Notes: generated by a model not told the origin, from the letters alone. Shown: positions 9,336-19,675, numbered from the stretch's first letter. The stretch is DNA of 46,241 nt from Thermoleophilia bacterium (GCA_014874175.1 JACWAD010000043.1:1-46241), one strand, 5' to 3'. Made by a program: numbers and translations.

Positions 9336-9465
9336 TCTGGATTTTTAACGCTGGATGCTGGAAAAACCATATCCTTCGCTTCGCTCAGGATGACAACCAG
9401 TGCTTAAAATATCATCATCGTTCTGTACTTTTTCCAGTTATAAAATCCGGTATCCAGCGTCCCTT
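9336..9465. repeat. Heptamer element with inverted arms enclosing a TCCTTCGCTTCGCTCAGGATGAC motif
   Basis: Left arm CTCTGGA|TTTTTAA|CGCTGGA|TGCTGGA; right arm contains TTTTTCCAG...ATCCGGTATCCAGCGTCC. Confidence 0.7.
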
Positions 9466-9470
9466 CAACT

Positions 9471-9546
9471 TGGTGAGCCGTACTGGACTCGAACCAGTGA
9501 CACCCGGATTAAAAGTCCGGTGCTCTACCAACTGAGCTAACGGCCC
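9471..9546 (-). tRNA. tRNA-Lys(TTT), CCA encoded
   Basis: Acceptor GGGCCGT/ACGGCTC, anticodon arm CCGGA-CTTTTAA-TCCGG, T-arm ACTGG-TTCGAGT-CCAGT, CCA. Confidence 0.97.
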
Positions 9547-9566
9547 AAAAAACCCGATCTTAGAAA

Positions 9567-9618
9567 TTGGACCTTGGATTTTGGAATCCAATATCAAAAG
9601 TCCGAAATCCAATGTCCG
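9567..9618. repeat. Heptamer repeat array, inverted halves
   Basis: TTGGACC|TTGGATT|TTGGAAT|CCAATAT|CAAAAGT|CCGAAAT|CCAATGT|CCGG. Confidence 0.8.
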
Positions 9619-9691
9619 GTTGTGAGTGTACTATAGCCGCGTGCCTGCAGACAAACAGCCACCCGGTTTCTTGCAAAAAGTTGCGCAGTAG

Positions 9692-9726
9692 TATCCAATA
9701 TCCAAAGTCCAACATCCAATATCCGC
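9692..9726. repeat. Heptamer repeat array, 5 units
   Basis: TATCCAA|TATCCAA|AGTCCAA|CATCCAA|TATCCGC. Confidence 0.85.
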
Positions 9727-9807
9727 TTTGATGCTTCACTTTCCCCCAAAGCGGGGAATATCAAAACGCGGCATCCGGCATCATTCTTTTTCGGGCAGGA
9801 GGATAGC

Positions 9808-11850
9808 ATGAGCAGGACGGAAGACCTGGACCAGCGCTGCATCAATACGATCAGGTTCCTGGCCGTGGACGCGGTCCAGAAAGCCAACTCCGGCCATCCG
9901 GGCATGCCCATGGGCGCAGCTCCAATGGCCTATGTCCTTTGGACCAAATTTCTTAAATTTGATCCAGATAACCCCGGCTGGCCCAATCGGGACCGGTTTA
10001 TCCTTTCCGCCGGTCATGGCTCGATGCTGCTCTACTCCCTGCTTTACCTGACCGGTTACAGGGATATGACCATGGAGCAGATCAGGAACTTCCGCCAGTG
10101 GGACAGCATTACACCCGGCCATCCCGAGAGCCTGCTGGCGGACGGCATCGAGGTGACGACGGGGCCGCTAGGCCAGGGATTTGGCAACGGCGTGGGTACG
10201 GCCATTGCTGAGCGCCATCTGGCTTCTCTTTACAACACGCCCGATCACAACATCATTGACCATTACACTTATGCCATCACCAGCGATGGAGACCTGATGG
10301 AGGGGATTTCGTCTGAGGCGGCATCCATCGCCGGCCATCTGGGGCTGGGCAAGCTTGTTTACCTCTATGACGACAACCATGTTTCTATCGAAGGCAGCAC
10401 GAATCTGGCATTCACCGAGGACCGCGGCCGCCGCTTCGAGGCTTACGGCTGGCACGTGGAGCATGTCGAGGACGGCAACGATCTGGGCGAGATCGAGACG
10501 GCAATCGAGGCGGCCAGGCTGGAGCTGGAGCGTCCTTCTCTTATTATCGTGCGCACTCATATCGGCTACGGCAGCCCCCACAAGCAGGACACCGCGGCCG
10601 CCCACGGGGAACCTCTGGGCGCCGAGGAAGTCAAGCTGAGCAAGGAGGCGCTGGGCTGGCCGCCGGAGCCTGATTTTCTTGTCCCCAACGACGTGCTTGC
10701 CCATTTCCGCGAGGCCAAGGCGCGGGGGAAACTGCTAAACGGCGAGTGGCAGAGCCGATTTTCGGCCTACGAGCAGGAAATGCCCGAGCAGGCGTCCCGC
10801 TTTCAAGCGGCCCTGAAACGGGAGCTGCCGGAGGACCTGGATAACATCCTTCCCGAGTTCAAGCCCGGGGACGGGCCGATGGCCACCAGAGTAGCATCCG
10901 GCAAGTGCATCAACGCCCTAGCTCCGAAGCTGCCGCAGCTGCTGGGCGGTTCGGCCGACCTGGCGCCATCGACAATGACCCTGATAGAAGGCGCCGGCGA
11001 CTTCGAGCCTGGCCAGACGGGACGGAATCTCCACTTTGGCGTGCGCGAGCACGGCATGGGCGCTATCGTCAACGGCATGGCCCGCCACGGTGGCGTCATT
11101 CCCTACGGGGCCACCTTCCTCATTTTCTCCGATTACATGCGCGCCGCCATCAGGATCGGGGCGCTGCAGCAGGCGCCCGCCATCTGGATATTCACGCATG
11201 ACAGCGTCGGCCTGGGCGAGGACGGCCCCACCCATCAGCCGGTCGAGCACCTGATGTCGCTGAGGGCCGTGCCCGGCCTGGTGCTGATACGCCCCGCCGA
11301 CGCCCGGGAGACCGTAGCCGCCTGGCGCGAGGCCTTAAAGCTGCACCGGCGGGGAGTGCCGGTGGCCCTGGCGCTAACCCGGCAGAAGCTGCCGGTGCTG
11401 GAGGAAACACAGGCAGACGGCGTGGCCAGAGGGGCATATGTGCTTTCGGAGGCAGAGGGTGGCAGCGGCGCCATTGACGTCATTCTGATAGCCACCGGCT
11501 CGGAAGTACACGCAGCCCTTAATGCCAGGCAGCTGCTAGAAGAAAGAAAATTAAAGGCGCGGGTGGTAAGCATGCCCAGTTGGGAACTTTTTGAAGAGCA
11601 GGACGAATCTTACCGGGAGTCGGTCTTGCCGTCCCGGATCTCCGCCCGCGTTTCCGTGGAAGCCGGGGTCACCCTTGGCTGGAGCCGTTACGTGGGCGAC
11701 CGGGGGGCCTCGGTGGGGATTGACCGCTTCGGCGCCTCGGCCCCGGGGGATATTGTCATGGACAAGCTGGGCATCAACCCCGCAAACGTGGCTGGGAGGG
11801 CGGCGGAGCTGGTGGCGTACGAGCCGGGCAACGCGGTTTGGGACATGTAG
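9808..11850 (+). CDS. tkt: Transketolase
   Basis: [34 protein letters not shown], ThDP motif [54 protein letters not shown]. Confidence 0.98.
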   Translation: MSRTEDLDQRCINTIRFLAVDAVQKANSGHPGMPMGAAPMAYVLWTKFLKFDPDNPGWPNRDRFILSAGHGSMLLYSLLYLTGYRDMTMEQIRNFRQWDSITPGHPESLLADGIEVTTGPLGQGFGNGVGTAIAERHLASLYNTPDHNIIDHYTYAITSDGDLMEGISSEAASIAGHLGLGKLVYLYDDNHVSIEGSTNLAFTEDRGRRFEAYGWHVEHVEDGNDLGEIETAIEAARLELERPSLIIVRTHIGYGSPHKQDTAAAHGEPLGAEEVKLSKEALGWPPEPDFLVPNDVLAHFREAKARGKLLNGEWQSRFSAYEQEMPEQASRFQAALKRELPEDLDNILPEFKPGDGPMATRVASGKCINALAPKLPQLLGGSADLAPSTMTLIEGAGDFEPGQTGRNLHFGVREHGMGAIVNGMARHGGVIPYGATFLIFSDYMRAAIRIGALQQAPAIWIFTHDSVGLGEDGPTHQPVEHLMSLRAVPGLVLIRPADARETVAAWREALKLHRRGVPVALALTRQKLPVLEETQADGVARGAYVLSEAEGGSGAIDVILIATGSEVHAALNARQLLEERKLKARVVSMPSWELFEEQDESYRESVLPSRISARVSVEAGVTLGWSRYVGDRGASVGIDRFGASAPGDIVMDKLGINPANVAGRAAELVAYEPGNAVWDM

Positions 11851-11853
11851 AAG

Positions 11854-13395
11854 TTAATGGAGGAAGTGCCGCACCCTTGTGAAGATCATGGCGACGCCAT
11901 GCTCATCGCAAACCTTGATGGCCTCCTGGTCGCGGTTGGCGCCGCCGGGTTGGATAACACAGGTAATGCCCTTCGAGATGAGCAGGTCCAGCGCGTCGGT
12001 GAAGGGGAAAAAGGCGTCGGAGCCGCATGAAGCGCCCTCGATGTCATCCTGGGCTTTGTGCAGGGCCAGGTTGGCGGCGTCAACCCGGCTCATCTGGCCG
12101 GCGCCGATGCCCGCTGTTGCCAGATTCCTGGCGACGACGATGGCGTTTGAGCGGGCATGTTTGGCCACCCGCCAGGCAAACAGGGCGTCTCCCCATTCGT
12201 CCTCGCTCGGATGCCGCTTGGTCACTACCTTCATATTCTCCCGCTCATCCATGCCGGAGTCCTTGTCCTGCACCAGCATGCCGCCCATTACGCGCTTGTA
12301 ATCCGGCTCGCCGGTGACCGCCTTGCGCCGCTCCTCGTTGACCAGTATCCTGATTCTTGGTTTCACGGTCAGAACCTCGACCGCCTCGGCGGTGAAACCG
12401 GGCGCCACCAGCACCTCGATAAACTTTTTAGCCATTTGTCCAGCCAGCTCCTCGTCGATGATCCTGTTTACGGCCACGACTGAGCCGAAGGCGCTGATCG
12501 GGTCGGCCGCCCACGCTTTCCGGTAAGCGCGGATAATATCTTCGGCCACGGCGACGCCACAAGGATTGTTGTGCTTGACAACCACAGCGGCCGGCAGCGA
12601 GAACTCCCTGAGCAGCTCGCGGGCGCTGTTTAAATCGAGCAGGTTATTAAAACCAAGCTCGATGCCGTGCAGCTGGGTGACGCGGCTGAGCAGGTGGCGG
12701 CGGGCGCCGACCTCGGCATAATAGGCCGCCCGCTGGTGCGGATTCTCACCGTAGCGGAGCGGCTGCACTTTCTCGAAGTCCAGCAGCATGAAAGGAGGAA
12801 AATCATCCTCGCCCTCGCTGAACCAGTTGGCGATGACGGTGTCGTAGTGGGCGATGCTGTGGAAGGTCTGCGTGGCCAGCCGGCGCAGCGTCGCCGCGCT
12901 CAGCTGGTTGTCATTTGACTTCATTTCCTCAATGATGCCAGTATAGCTGCGCGGATCGCTCACCACGGCCACGCTCTTGAAGTTCTTTGCCGCCGCCCGC
13001 ACCATCGTGGGGCCGCCAATGTCAATGTTCTCGATAATTTCTTCCTCGCTGACGCCCCGGCGGCCGGAAACTTCCTCAAATGGATACAAATTGACAACAA
13101 CCATGTCAATTGGTTTGATATTATGCTCTTTCAGCGTCAGCATGTGCTCATGCTTGCCGCGGTCAGCAAGCAGCGCCGCGTGGATGTGGGGATGGAGCGT
13201 CTTGACGCGGCCGTCGAGCATCTCGGGGAAACCGGTGACGTCGCTGATGGGAACGACCTTGATTCCTTTTTCCTCCAGGAAGCGGGCGGTGCCGCCGGTG
13301 GAAATGACCTCTACCCCCAGGCCCGTAAGAGCCTGCGCAAATTTATCAAGACCAATCTTGTTGGAAACGGAGATGAGCGCGCGTTTGACTTTCAA
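11854..13395 (-). CDS. purH: Bifunctional AICAR formyltransferase / IMP cyclohydrolase
   Basis: KRALISVSNKIGLDKFAQAL...STGGTARFLEEKGI...LDGRVKTLHPHIHAALL; C-term DAFFPFTDALD...ITCVIQPGGANRDQEAI. Confidence 0.98.
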   Translation of the reverse strand: MKVKRALISVSNKIGLDKFAQALTGLGVEVISTGGTARFLEEKGIKVVPISDVTGFPEMLDGRVKTLHPHIHAALLADRGKHEHMLTLKEHNIKPIDMVVVNLYPFEEVSGRRGVSEEEIIENIDIGGPTMVRAAAKNFKSVAVVSDPRSYTGIIEEMKSNDNQLSAATLRRLATQTFHSIAHYDTVIANWFSEGEDDFPPFMLLDFEKVQPLRYGENPHQRAAYYAEVGARRHLLSRVTQLHGIELGFNNLLDLNSARELLREFSLPAAVVVKHNNPCGVAVAEDIIRAYRKAWAADPISAFGSVVAVNRIIDEELAGQMAKKFIEVLVAPGFTAEAVEVLTVKPRIRILVNEERRKAVTGEPDYKRVMGGMLVQDKDSGMDERENMKVVTKRHPSEDEWGDALFAWRVAKHARSNAIVVARNLATAGIGAGQMSRVDAANLALHKAQDDIEGASCGSDAFFPFTDALDLLISKGITCVIQPGGANRDQEAIKVCDEHGVAMIFTRVRHFLH

Positions 13396-13442
13396 TTGGA
13401 CCTCCCCTGCAAAGCTCAGGAATTAATAACATAAAACAACGA

Positions 13443-14087
13443 CTATTCAACCAGGACCCGGCGCGGGTTGTCCTTGTCGAAGCTGACGCGGCCGGCGGTG
13501 ATCAGCTCGATCGCCTGCGGCAGCAGCCTGTGCTCGACCTCATGGATGCGGGCGGCCAGGCTTTCGACCGTGTCATTATATGCTATGTCCACAGCTTCTT
13601 GAAGAATGATGGGGCCGGTGTCGGTGCCTTCGTCGACAAAATGTACGGTTACGCCGGTTATGCGGACGCCGTAGGCGAGGGAGTCCTCGATGCCGCTGCC
13701 GCCGGGGAAAGCCGGCAGCAGGGCCGGGTGCAGGTTGATGACGCGCTTGGGGAAACGCTCCAGAAGGGCCGGCGTCACGACTCGCATATACCCGGCCAGA
13801 ACCACAAGCTCCACGCCGCGGCGCTCGAGCTCGGCGGCAATGGCAAGGTCGTGCTCCCCGCGACCGGCAAAATCCTGGGGGCTGATGACAACGGCGGGGA
13901 TGCCGGCCTTCCGGGCCCGCTTAAGTCCGTAGGCTTGCGGCCTGTCACTGATGACCACGGCCACCTCGATCCCCTGCGGGCCCCGGTGCAGTTTGTCGAT
14001 GATGCTGCCAAGGTTGGTCCCGGAGCCCGAGATCAGCACTCCCAGGCGGAAGGGACTGCTGTTGCGGCTTCCGGGCTCAGTTCCCAT
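13443..14087 (-). CDS. purN: Phosphoribosylglycinamide formyltransferase
   Basis: RLGVLISGSGTNLGSIID, LAGYMRVVTPALLERFPKRVINLHPALLPAFPG, TVHFVDEGTDTGPIILQ; start taken at MGTEPG. Confidence 0.96.
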   Translation of the reverse strand: MGTEPGSRNSSPFRLGVLISGSGTNLGSIIDKLHRGPQGIEVAVVISDRPQAYGLKRARKAGIPAVVISPQDFAGRGEHDLAIAAELERRGVELVVLAGYMRVVTPALLERFPKRVINLHPALLPAFPGGSGIEDSLAYGVRITGVTVHFVDEGTDTGPIILQEAVDIAYNDTVESLAARIHEVEHRLLPQAIELITAGRVSFDKDNPRRVLVE

Positions 14088-15111
14088 TGATGATCTCAAA
14101 CCTGTTTTTACCGGGCTTAACGCTGCCAATCGCCACCGCTCCCGGCCCAGCCGCCAGCGCTTTTTGCCTGCAGGCGGGCGGGACGATGGCCACGTAGCCG
14201 ATGCCCATGTTAAAGGTGCGCCTCATCTCGGAGGCCTCAACGTTTCCCAGGCGCGCCAGCAGGCTAAACAGGGGCGGCTCCTGCCAGCTGGAAAGATCAA
14301 TGCGGGCTTGAAGCCCGTCCGGGATGACACGGGAGATATTTTCCTCCAGGCCGCCGCCGGTGATATGGGCCATGGCCTTCACCCCGCAGGCAGCCAGGAG
14401 CGCTTCAACCTGGGCCGTGTAGATGAGGGTTGGCTCCAGGAAGACATCGCCGGCGCGGCCTAGCCCAGGCAGCTCATCATCAAAGGAAATATTTTTGACC
14501 TCAAGTATTTTTCTTACCAGCGAAAAACCGTTGCTGTGGACGCCGCTGGAAGGCAGACCGACAATGACGTCCCCGGCCTCGACCCGGCCGGGAGTGATGA
14601 TCTTCTCTTTTTCCACCACCCCGACGGCGAAACCGGCCAGGTCGAACTGGCCGCCCCGGTAGAGATCGGGCATCTCCGCCGTCTCGCCGCCCAGCAGGGC
14701 GCAGCCGGCGCGGCGGCAGCCCTCGGCGACGCCCTCCACCAGCGCCGCCGCCTTTTCCGGAACGAGGCGGCCCACGGCAATGTAATCGAGAAAGAAGAGC
14801 GGACGGGCGCCGGTGGTGATGAGGTCGTTGACCGACATCGCCACCAGGTCGATGCCGACGCCCCCGTAGCGGCCCATTGCCTCGGCGATGAGCACCTTGG
14901 TGCCGACGCCATCGGTGGCGGCCACCAGCACCGGGTTTTTCATTCTGGGCAGCTCGACAAGGCCGGCAAAGCCGCCCAGGCCTCCGATGACGCGGACGCT
15001 GCCGGAAGTGGAAGCAACCGCGGTGCTGATCCTTCTTACCACCTCTGCGCCGGCGTCAACGCTTACGCCCGCGCCGGCATAGGTAAGACGGTCTTTTCCG
15101 CCGCCGCTTAT
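14077..15111 (-). CDS. purM: Phosphoribosylformylglycinamidine cyclo-ligase (AIR synthetase); start codon unusual
   Basis: LTYAGAGVSVDAGAEVVRRI at the N-terminus, DGVGTKVLIAEAMGRYGGVGIDLVAMSVNDL, GLPSSGVHSNGFSLVR. The conserved N-terminus lies upstream of the track start (15042). Confidence 0.93.
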   Translation of the reverse strand: MSGGGKDRLTYAGAGVSVDAGAEVVRRISTAVASTSGSVRVIGGLGGFAGLVELPRMKNPVLVAATDGVGTKVLIAEAMGRYGGVGIDLVAMSVNDLITTGARPLFFLDYIAVGRLVPEKAAALVEGVAEGCRRAGCALLGGETAEMPDLYRGGQFDLAGFAVGVVEKEKIITPGRVEAGDVIVGLPSSGVHSNGFSLVRKILEVKNISFDDELPGLGRAGDVFLEPTLIYTAQVEALLAACGVKAMAHITGGGLEENISRVIPDGLQARIDLSSWQEPPLFSLLARLGNVEASEMRRTFNMGIGYVAIVPPACRQKALAAGPGAVAIGSVKPGKNRFEIINGN

Positions 15112-16577
15112 GCCACCGGCTCCTTCTTGGCGTTGGCATCGGGGGCGTCCTGCTCCACCTGCTCGAACCGGTGCTTGCTTGCCTTCAAGTCTTCCGGGAT
15201 GTCAATAGGGTAATGCCCGGTGAAGCAGGCGCGGCAGAAGCGCTGGGCCGGCAGTCCCACGGCCCGCTGCAGTCCCTCCAGGGTGATGTACTCCAGCGAG
15301 GTCGCGCCCACATGGCGGCGGATTTCGTCGATGTCTTTCTCGGAAGCAATCAGCTCCGTGCTGGTGGAAGTGTCAATGCCAAAGAAGCAGGAGTGCGTGA
15401 TTGGCGGCGAGCTGATGCGCAGATGCACTTCCCGGGCGCCGGCCGCGAACAGCATCTGCACGATCTTGTGAGTGGTGTTGCCGCGTACGATGGAATCGTC
15501 CACGACCACCAGCCGCTTGCCCTTAATCAGCTCGGCCAGCGGATTGAGCTTGACGCGGATGCCGTGCTGGCGCAGGTCTTGATCAGGCTGGATAAAAGTG
15601 CGGCCCACATAGCGGTTCTTGATCAGACCCTCGCCGTAGGCAATGCCGCTTTCGCGGGCAAAGCCGATGGCGGCGGGCGTGCCGGTGTCGGGAATGGGAA
15701 TCGCCATGTCGGCACGGGCGGGGAACTCACGCGCCAGCTCCTCGCCCATGCGGTTGCGGATGCGCGAGACGGTCTGGCCCTCGATCACGGAGTCGGGCCG
15801 GGCAAAATAGATAAACTCGAAGATACAAAGCCCCTGGTCGCGGGCGGGGGGCACCACCTGGCTAAGCTCCATTTTGCCGGGCGTAAGCACAACCATTTGA
15901 CCCGGCTCCACTTCCTGGACAAAGCTGGCGCCAACGATGTCGAGGCCGCAGCTCTCTGACGCGATCACGAAATTGCCGTCTTCCAGCCTGCCCACTGAGA
16001 GCGGCCGCACTCCCCAGGGATCGCGGAAGCCCACCACAAGGCCCTGGCCCAAAAGCACCACCGAGAAGGCGCCCCGGATCCGGGGCATGACCGCCGCCAC
16101 CGCTGCCGGGATGTCCGGCGCCGGGTTGGTGGCTATCAGCGCCGCCAGCAGCTCGCTGTCGCTGGTGGAGGTGAATTTGACATCATGGCCGGAAAGCATC
16201 TGCCGCAGCTCGGCTGTGTTGACAATATTGCCGTTATGAGCCAGGGCGACGGTATGCCCGTCGCGGACGTGGCAGACCGGCTGGGAGTTGCACCAGCGCG
16301 TCGAGCCGGTGGTGGAGTAACGGACGTGGCCGATTGCCGCCTGCCCGGAGAGGCTCTTTAAAGTCTCCTCCTTGAAGACCTGGGACACCAGGCCCATGTC
16401 CTTGAAGACGGTCAGGTGGCCATTGTCGGAGACGGCGATGCCGGCGCTCTCCTGGCCGCGGTGCTGCAGGGCAAACAGCGTGAAGAAGACCAGCCGGCTG
16501 ACGTCGCGCCCGGGGGCGCTGATGCCCACGATGCCGCAGGCCTCTTCCGGTTTATCATGTTCAAGAATTATGGCCAC
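15108..16577 (-). CDS. purF: Amidophosphoribosyltransferase
   Basis: [48 protein letters not shown]-binding motif. Confidence 0.98.
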   Translation of the reverse strand: MAIILEHDKPEEACGIVGISAPGRDVSRLVFFTLFALQHRGQESAGIAVSDNGHLTVFKDMGLVSQVFKEETLKSLSGQAAIGHVRYSTTGSTRWCNSQPVCHVRDGHTVALAHNGNIVNTAELRQMLSGHDVKFTSTSDSELLAALIATNPAPDIPAAVAAVMPRIRGAFSVVLLGQGLVVGFRDPWGVRPLSVGRLEDGNFVIASESCGLDIVGASFVQEVEPGQMVVLTPGKMELSQVVPPARDQGLCIFEFIYFARPDSVIEGQTVSRIRNRMGEELAREFPARADMAIPIPDTGTPAAIGFARESGIAYGEGLIKNRYVGRTFIQPDQDLRQHGIRVKLNPLAELIKGKRLVVVDDSIVRGNTTHKIVQMLFAAGAREVHLRISSPPITHSCFFGIDTSTSTELIASEKDIDEIRRHVGATSLEYITLEGLQRAVGLPAQRFCRACFTGHYPIDIPEDLKASKHRFEQVEQDAPDANAKKEPVA

Positions 16578-16605
16578 AATGCCTCATACCCGTATGCCGC
16601 ATCCG

Positions 16606-18849
16606 TTACCGGTTTGCAAGATCACCCGCCCGGGGGGCGCCGTTTCCGGCAACCATCGCCTCCAGGGAAGTCTCCCATGCCTGCTTTATCTGCGCCAGCG
16701 GCAGGTCGATCAGGCTGTTTGCCCCGGCCGTGACCGCCAGCCTGCCGCCGCCGGTTCGGCCGATCTGCTTCAGCGGCACGCCGGCCGCCAGCTTAAGCAG
16801 GCGCTCGAGGTCGGCCTCCGCCGCCGTCAGCACAACCAGCCCCGGCGCCTCCCCAAACAGGAGGATGTCCGGACGGCTGACCTCGTCAAGACTGATAACG
16901 GCGCCGATGCCGCCGGCAATCGCCGACTCCGCCAGGCAGCAGGCAAGGCCGCCGTCGCTGACGTCATGGGCGCTTTTTGCCAGCTCCTTGATGATAGCCT
17001 CTCTAAGCAGCAATTGCATCTTTTTTTCCGACTCAAGGTCAACATCCGGAATGCGCCCCGCCACCTCGCCGAAAACGCTGAGCTGGTACTCGGAACCGTC
17101 CACTGCCGGCTCAGCAGCACCCAGAAGCAGGACGGCATCGCCCGCATCCTTGAAGGCGTGGTCCCGGATACGGCTGGCGTCCTCAACCAGGCCCATCATG
17201 CCGATAACCGGGTTGGGATAGATGGCCTTGCCAAAACTCTCGTTGTAAAAACTGACGTTGCCGCCCGTCACCGGGGTCCCAAGAGCCTGGCACGCTTCCT
17301 TCATGCCGGCCACCGCCTCCCTGAACTGATGGTAGATGCCGCCCTTCTCCGGATTGCCAAAGTTGAGGCAATTGGTGATCGCCACGGGCCGCGCCCCCAC
17401 GCAGGAAAGGTTGCGCGCCGCCTCCGCGACCACGGCGCGGGCGCCCCGGCGCGGATCAAGGTAGCAGCGGCGGCCGTTGCCGTCGGTGGTCAGGGCGACT
17501 CCCTGGCGGCGCCCTTTCAGGCGCAGCACCGCCGCCTCGCCGCCGGGCCAGAGGGCGTTGTTGGTTTGCACCATGTGGTCGTATTGCTGCCAGACCCAGC
17601 GGCGGGAGCAGATATTGGGCGAGGTCATCAGCTTCAGCAGGACCGCGCCCAGATCGGGCGGCTGCGGGTAGCGGTCCGGCGGCAGCAGCTTATCAGTTTC
17701 ATGGCCGGGCCGGGCCGGCTTGACAATATAAGTCGGCGCTTCGTCAACAAGAGCCGCCACCGGCATGTCTCCGATCAGTTCTTCCCCGTTGAAGACGCGC
17801 AGGCGGCCGTTTCCCGTCACCCTGCCCACCACGGTGGCGTCCAGATCCCATTTGGCGCAGACATTTTTGACAGCAACCTCGTTTTGTGTAGTAGTGCAGG
17901 CCAGCATTCGCTCCTGCGACTCGGAGATCATGATCTCGAAGGGCTCCATGCCCTCCTCGCGCAGCGGCACCCGGGAGATATCGAGATCAATGCCGGAGCC
18001 GCCCTTGCTGGCCATCTCGCTGGCGGAGCTGGAAAGGCCGCCGGCGCCCAGGTCCTGGAGGCCCACCAGCAGCCTCCGGTCGCGCATCTCCAGGCAGGCC
18101 TCAAGCAGCTTCTTTTCCGTGAAGGGATCGCCCACCTGCACCGTGGGGCGCTTCTCCTCTGCAGTTTCGTCAAACTCGGCTGAGGCAAGAACGCTGGCGC
18201 CGCCAATGCCGTCGCGGCCGGTGGTGGAGCCGATCAGGAAAATCAGGTTGCCCTCGCCCCTGGCCGACGCCTTTAAAATGTCGCCGTGCTTGACAAGGCC
18301 GACACACATAACGTTGACCAGGCAATTGTCCTCGTAGGAGTCCTCGAAGTGGATCTCGCCGCCGATGGTGGGGATGCCCATGCAGTTGCCGTATGCGGCG
18401 ACGCCAGCCACAACGCCTTCAAGCAGGAACCGCTGCCGCGCCTTGGCCAGCGAGCCGAAATGGAGCGGATCGAGGCAGGCGATCGGGCGGGCGCCCACGG
18501 CGAATATGTCGCGAACGATGCCGCCGATGCCCGTGGCCGCCCCCTGGAAGGGCTCAATCGCGGAAGGATGGTTGTGGCTCTCGATCTTCATGGCAATGGC
18601 AAGTCCTTCGCCTATGTCAACAATGCCGGCATTCTCGCCCGGCCCCTGGAGGATGCAGTCGCCGCCGGTGGGCAGATCTCCCAGCAGCGGCCGCGAGTGC
18701 TTGTAGCCGCAGTGTTCGCTCCACATCAGCGAGAAGATGGCCAGCTCCACGTAATTGGGCTCGCGCCCCAGGCGGGCGCAGATGTCGTCGTACTCACTGG
18801 CCTTGAGGCCGAGGAGCTCGTAGGCGGGCCTGTCAGTTCCGAGTTCCAA
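16606..18849 (-). CDS. purL: Phosphoribosylformylglycinamidine synthase subunit PurL
   Basis: GREPNYVELAIFSLMWSEHCGYKHSRPLL, KIESHNHPSAIEPFQGAATGIGGIVRDIF, VGLQDLGAGGLSSSASEMA. Only in-frame start seen is TTG at 18849. Confidence 0.97.
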   Translation of the reverse strand: MELGTDRPAYELLGLKASEYDDICARLGREPNYVELAIFSLMWSEHCGYKHSRPLLGDLPTGGDCILQGPGENAGIVDIGEGLAIAMKIESHNHPSAIEPFQGAATGIGGIVRDIFAVGARPIACLDPLHFGSLAKARQRFLLEGVVAGVAAYGNCMGIPTIGGEIHFEDSYEDNCLVNVMCVGLVKHGDILKASARGEGNLIFLIGSTTGRDGIGGASVLASAEFDETAEEKRPTVQVGDPFTEKKLLEACLEMRDRRLLVGLQDLGAGGLSSSASEMASKGGSGIDLDISRVPLREEGMEPFEIMISESQERMLACTTTQNEVAVKNVCAKWDLDATVVGRVTGNGRLRVFNGEELIGDMPVAALVDEAPTYIVKPARPGHETDKLLPPDRYPQPPDLGAVLLKLMTSPNICSRRWVWQQYDHMVQTNNALWPGGEAAVLRLKGRRQGVALTTDGNGRRCYLDPRRGARAVVAEAARNLSCVGARPVAITNCLNFGNPEKGGIYHQFREAVAGMKEACQALGTPVTGGNVSFYNESFGKAIYPNPVIGMMGLVEDASRIRDHAFKDAGDAVLLLGAAEPAVDGSEYQLSVFGEVAGRIPDVDLESEKKMQLLLREAIIKELAKSAHDVSDGGLACCLAESAIAGGIGAVISLDEVSRPDILLFGEAPGLVVLTAAEADLERLLKLAAGVPLKQIGRTGGGRLAVTAGANSLIDLPLAQIKQAWETSLEAMVAGNGAPRAGDLANR

Positions 18850-18904
18850 GTTTGAAGTCCCTAGTTCAAAGTTCCTAGTCCAAAGTTTCGAGTCCCGAGT
18901 TTAA
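18835..18904. repeat. Perfectly phased heptamer array, 10 x 7 nt, each unit beginning AGT
   Basis: AGTTCCG|AGTTCCA|AGTTTGA|AGTCCCT|AGTTCAA|AGTTCCT|AGTCCAA|AGTTTCG|AGTCCCG|AGTTTAA. Confidence 0.95.
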
Positions 18905-18932
18905 TGCCAGCGGCGGGCTAAACTGCTTGTGT

Positions 18933-19667
18933 TCATGACTTATTTTTAAGCACGCTGATAATAATAGATTTGAACACCCCGCGGCCGTCGGCGCCGCCCA
19001 CAAGCGGGTCACAGACCCGCTCCGGATGCGGCATGAGGCCAAAAACGTTGCCTTCGCGGTTGCAGACGCCGGCGATATTTCCCAGCGAGCCGTTGGGATT
19101 GGCTTCTTTTGCGGCGTTGCCGGACTCATTACAATACCTGACCACGATTTGATTCCGATCTTCCAGCTCCGCCAGGCCGGCCTCATTAATGAAATAATTT
19201 CCTTCCATATGGGCGACGGGAATCCTGATAATTTGACCTTGCTCATACTTGCCGGTAAAAGGCATGGAGGTGTTTTCAACCCGCAGGTTGACAAGCCGGC
19301 AGACAAATTTGAGACCCTGGTTGCGGTGCATGGCGCCGGGGAGCAGCCCCGCCTCCAACAGGATCTGGAAGCCGTTGCAGATGCCGATTACCAGGCCGCC
19401 GGCGGCGGCGAACCGCCCGACGGCCTTCATTATCGGGGAGAAACGGGCAATGGCGCCCGGGCGCAGATAATCGCCGTAGGAGAAGCCGCCGGGAAGAATG
19501 ACGCAGTCGAGGCCGTCTAGCTGCGTGTCTTTGTGCCAGAGGTAGCGGGCTTCGGCGCCGGTGAACGTTCCCACGGCGTCATGGCTGTCAGCGTCACAGT
19601 TGGAGCCGGGGAAGACAACGACCCCGAAGCGGACGGTTTTGATCTCGGTCTGTGGCAGGGCAAGCAA
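18933..19667 (-). CDS. purQ: Phosphoribosylformylglycinamidine synthase subunit PurQ
   Basis: [65 protein letters not shown]. Confidence 0.98.
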   Translation of the reverse strand: MLALPQTEIKTVRFGVVVFPGSNCDADSHDAVGTFTGAEARYLWHKDTQLDGLDCVILPGGFSYGDYLRPGAIARFSPIMKAVGRFAAAGGLVIGICNGFQILLEAGLLPGAMHRNQGLKFVCRLVNLRVENTSMPFTGKYEQGQIIRIPVAHMEGNYFINEAGLAELEDRNQIVVRYCNESGNAAKEANPNGSLGNIAGVCNREGNVFGLMPHPERVCDPLVGGADGRGVFKSIIISVLKNKS

Positions 19668-19675
19668 CTTCTGTT

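Noticed and set aside
8823-9612. ORFs 8823-9329, 9320-9535, 9415-9612
   Set aside because: They run across tRNA-Val, tRNA-Glu and tRNA-Lys and the repeat arrays; not coding.
16372-18183. 603-aa + strand ORF (and others at 13530-14090, 14536-15213, 15171-15959, 22644-23546)
   Set aside because: Antisense shadow ORFs of purL, purN, purM, purF and the AAA ATPase; composition is Arg/Ala/His-rich with no motif.
18835-18904. CRISPR-like array
   Set aside because: 7-nt units without spacers and with degenerate sequence; no cas genes in the window.
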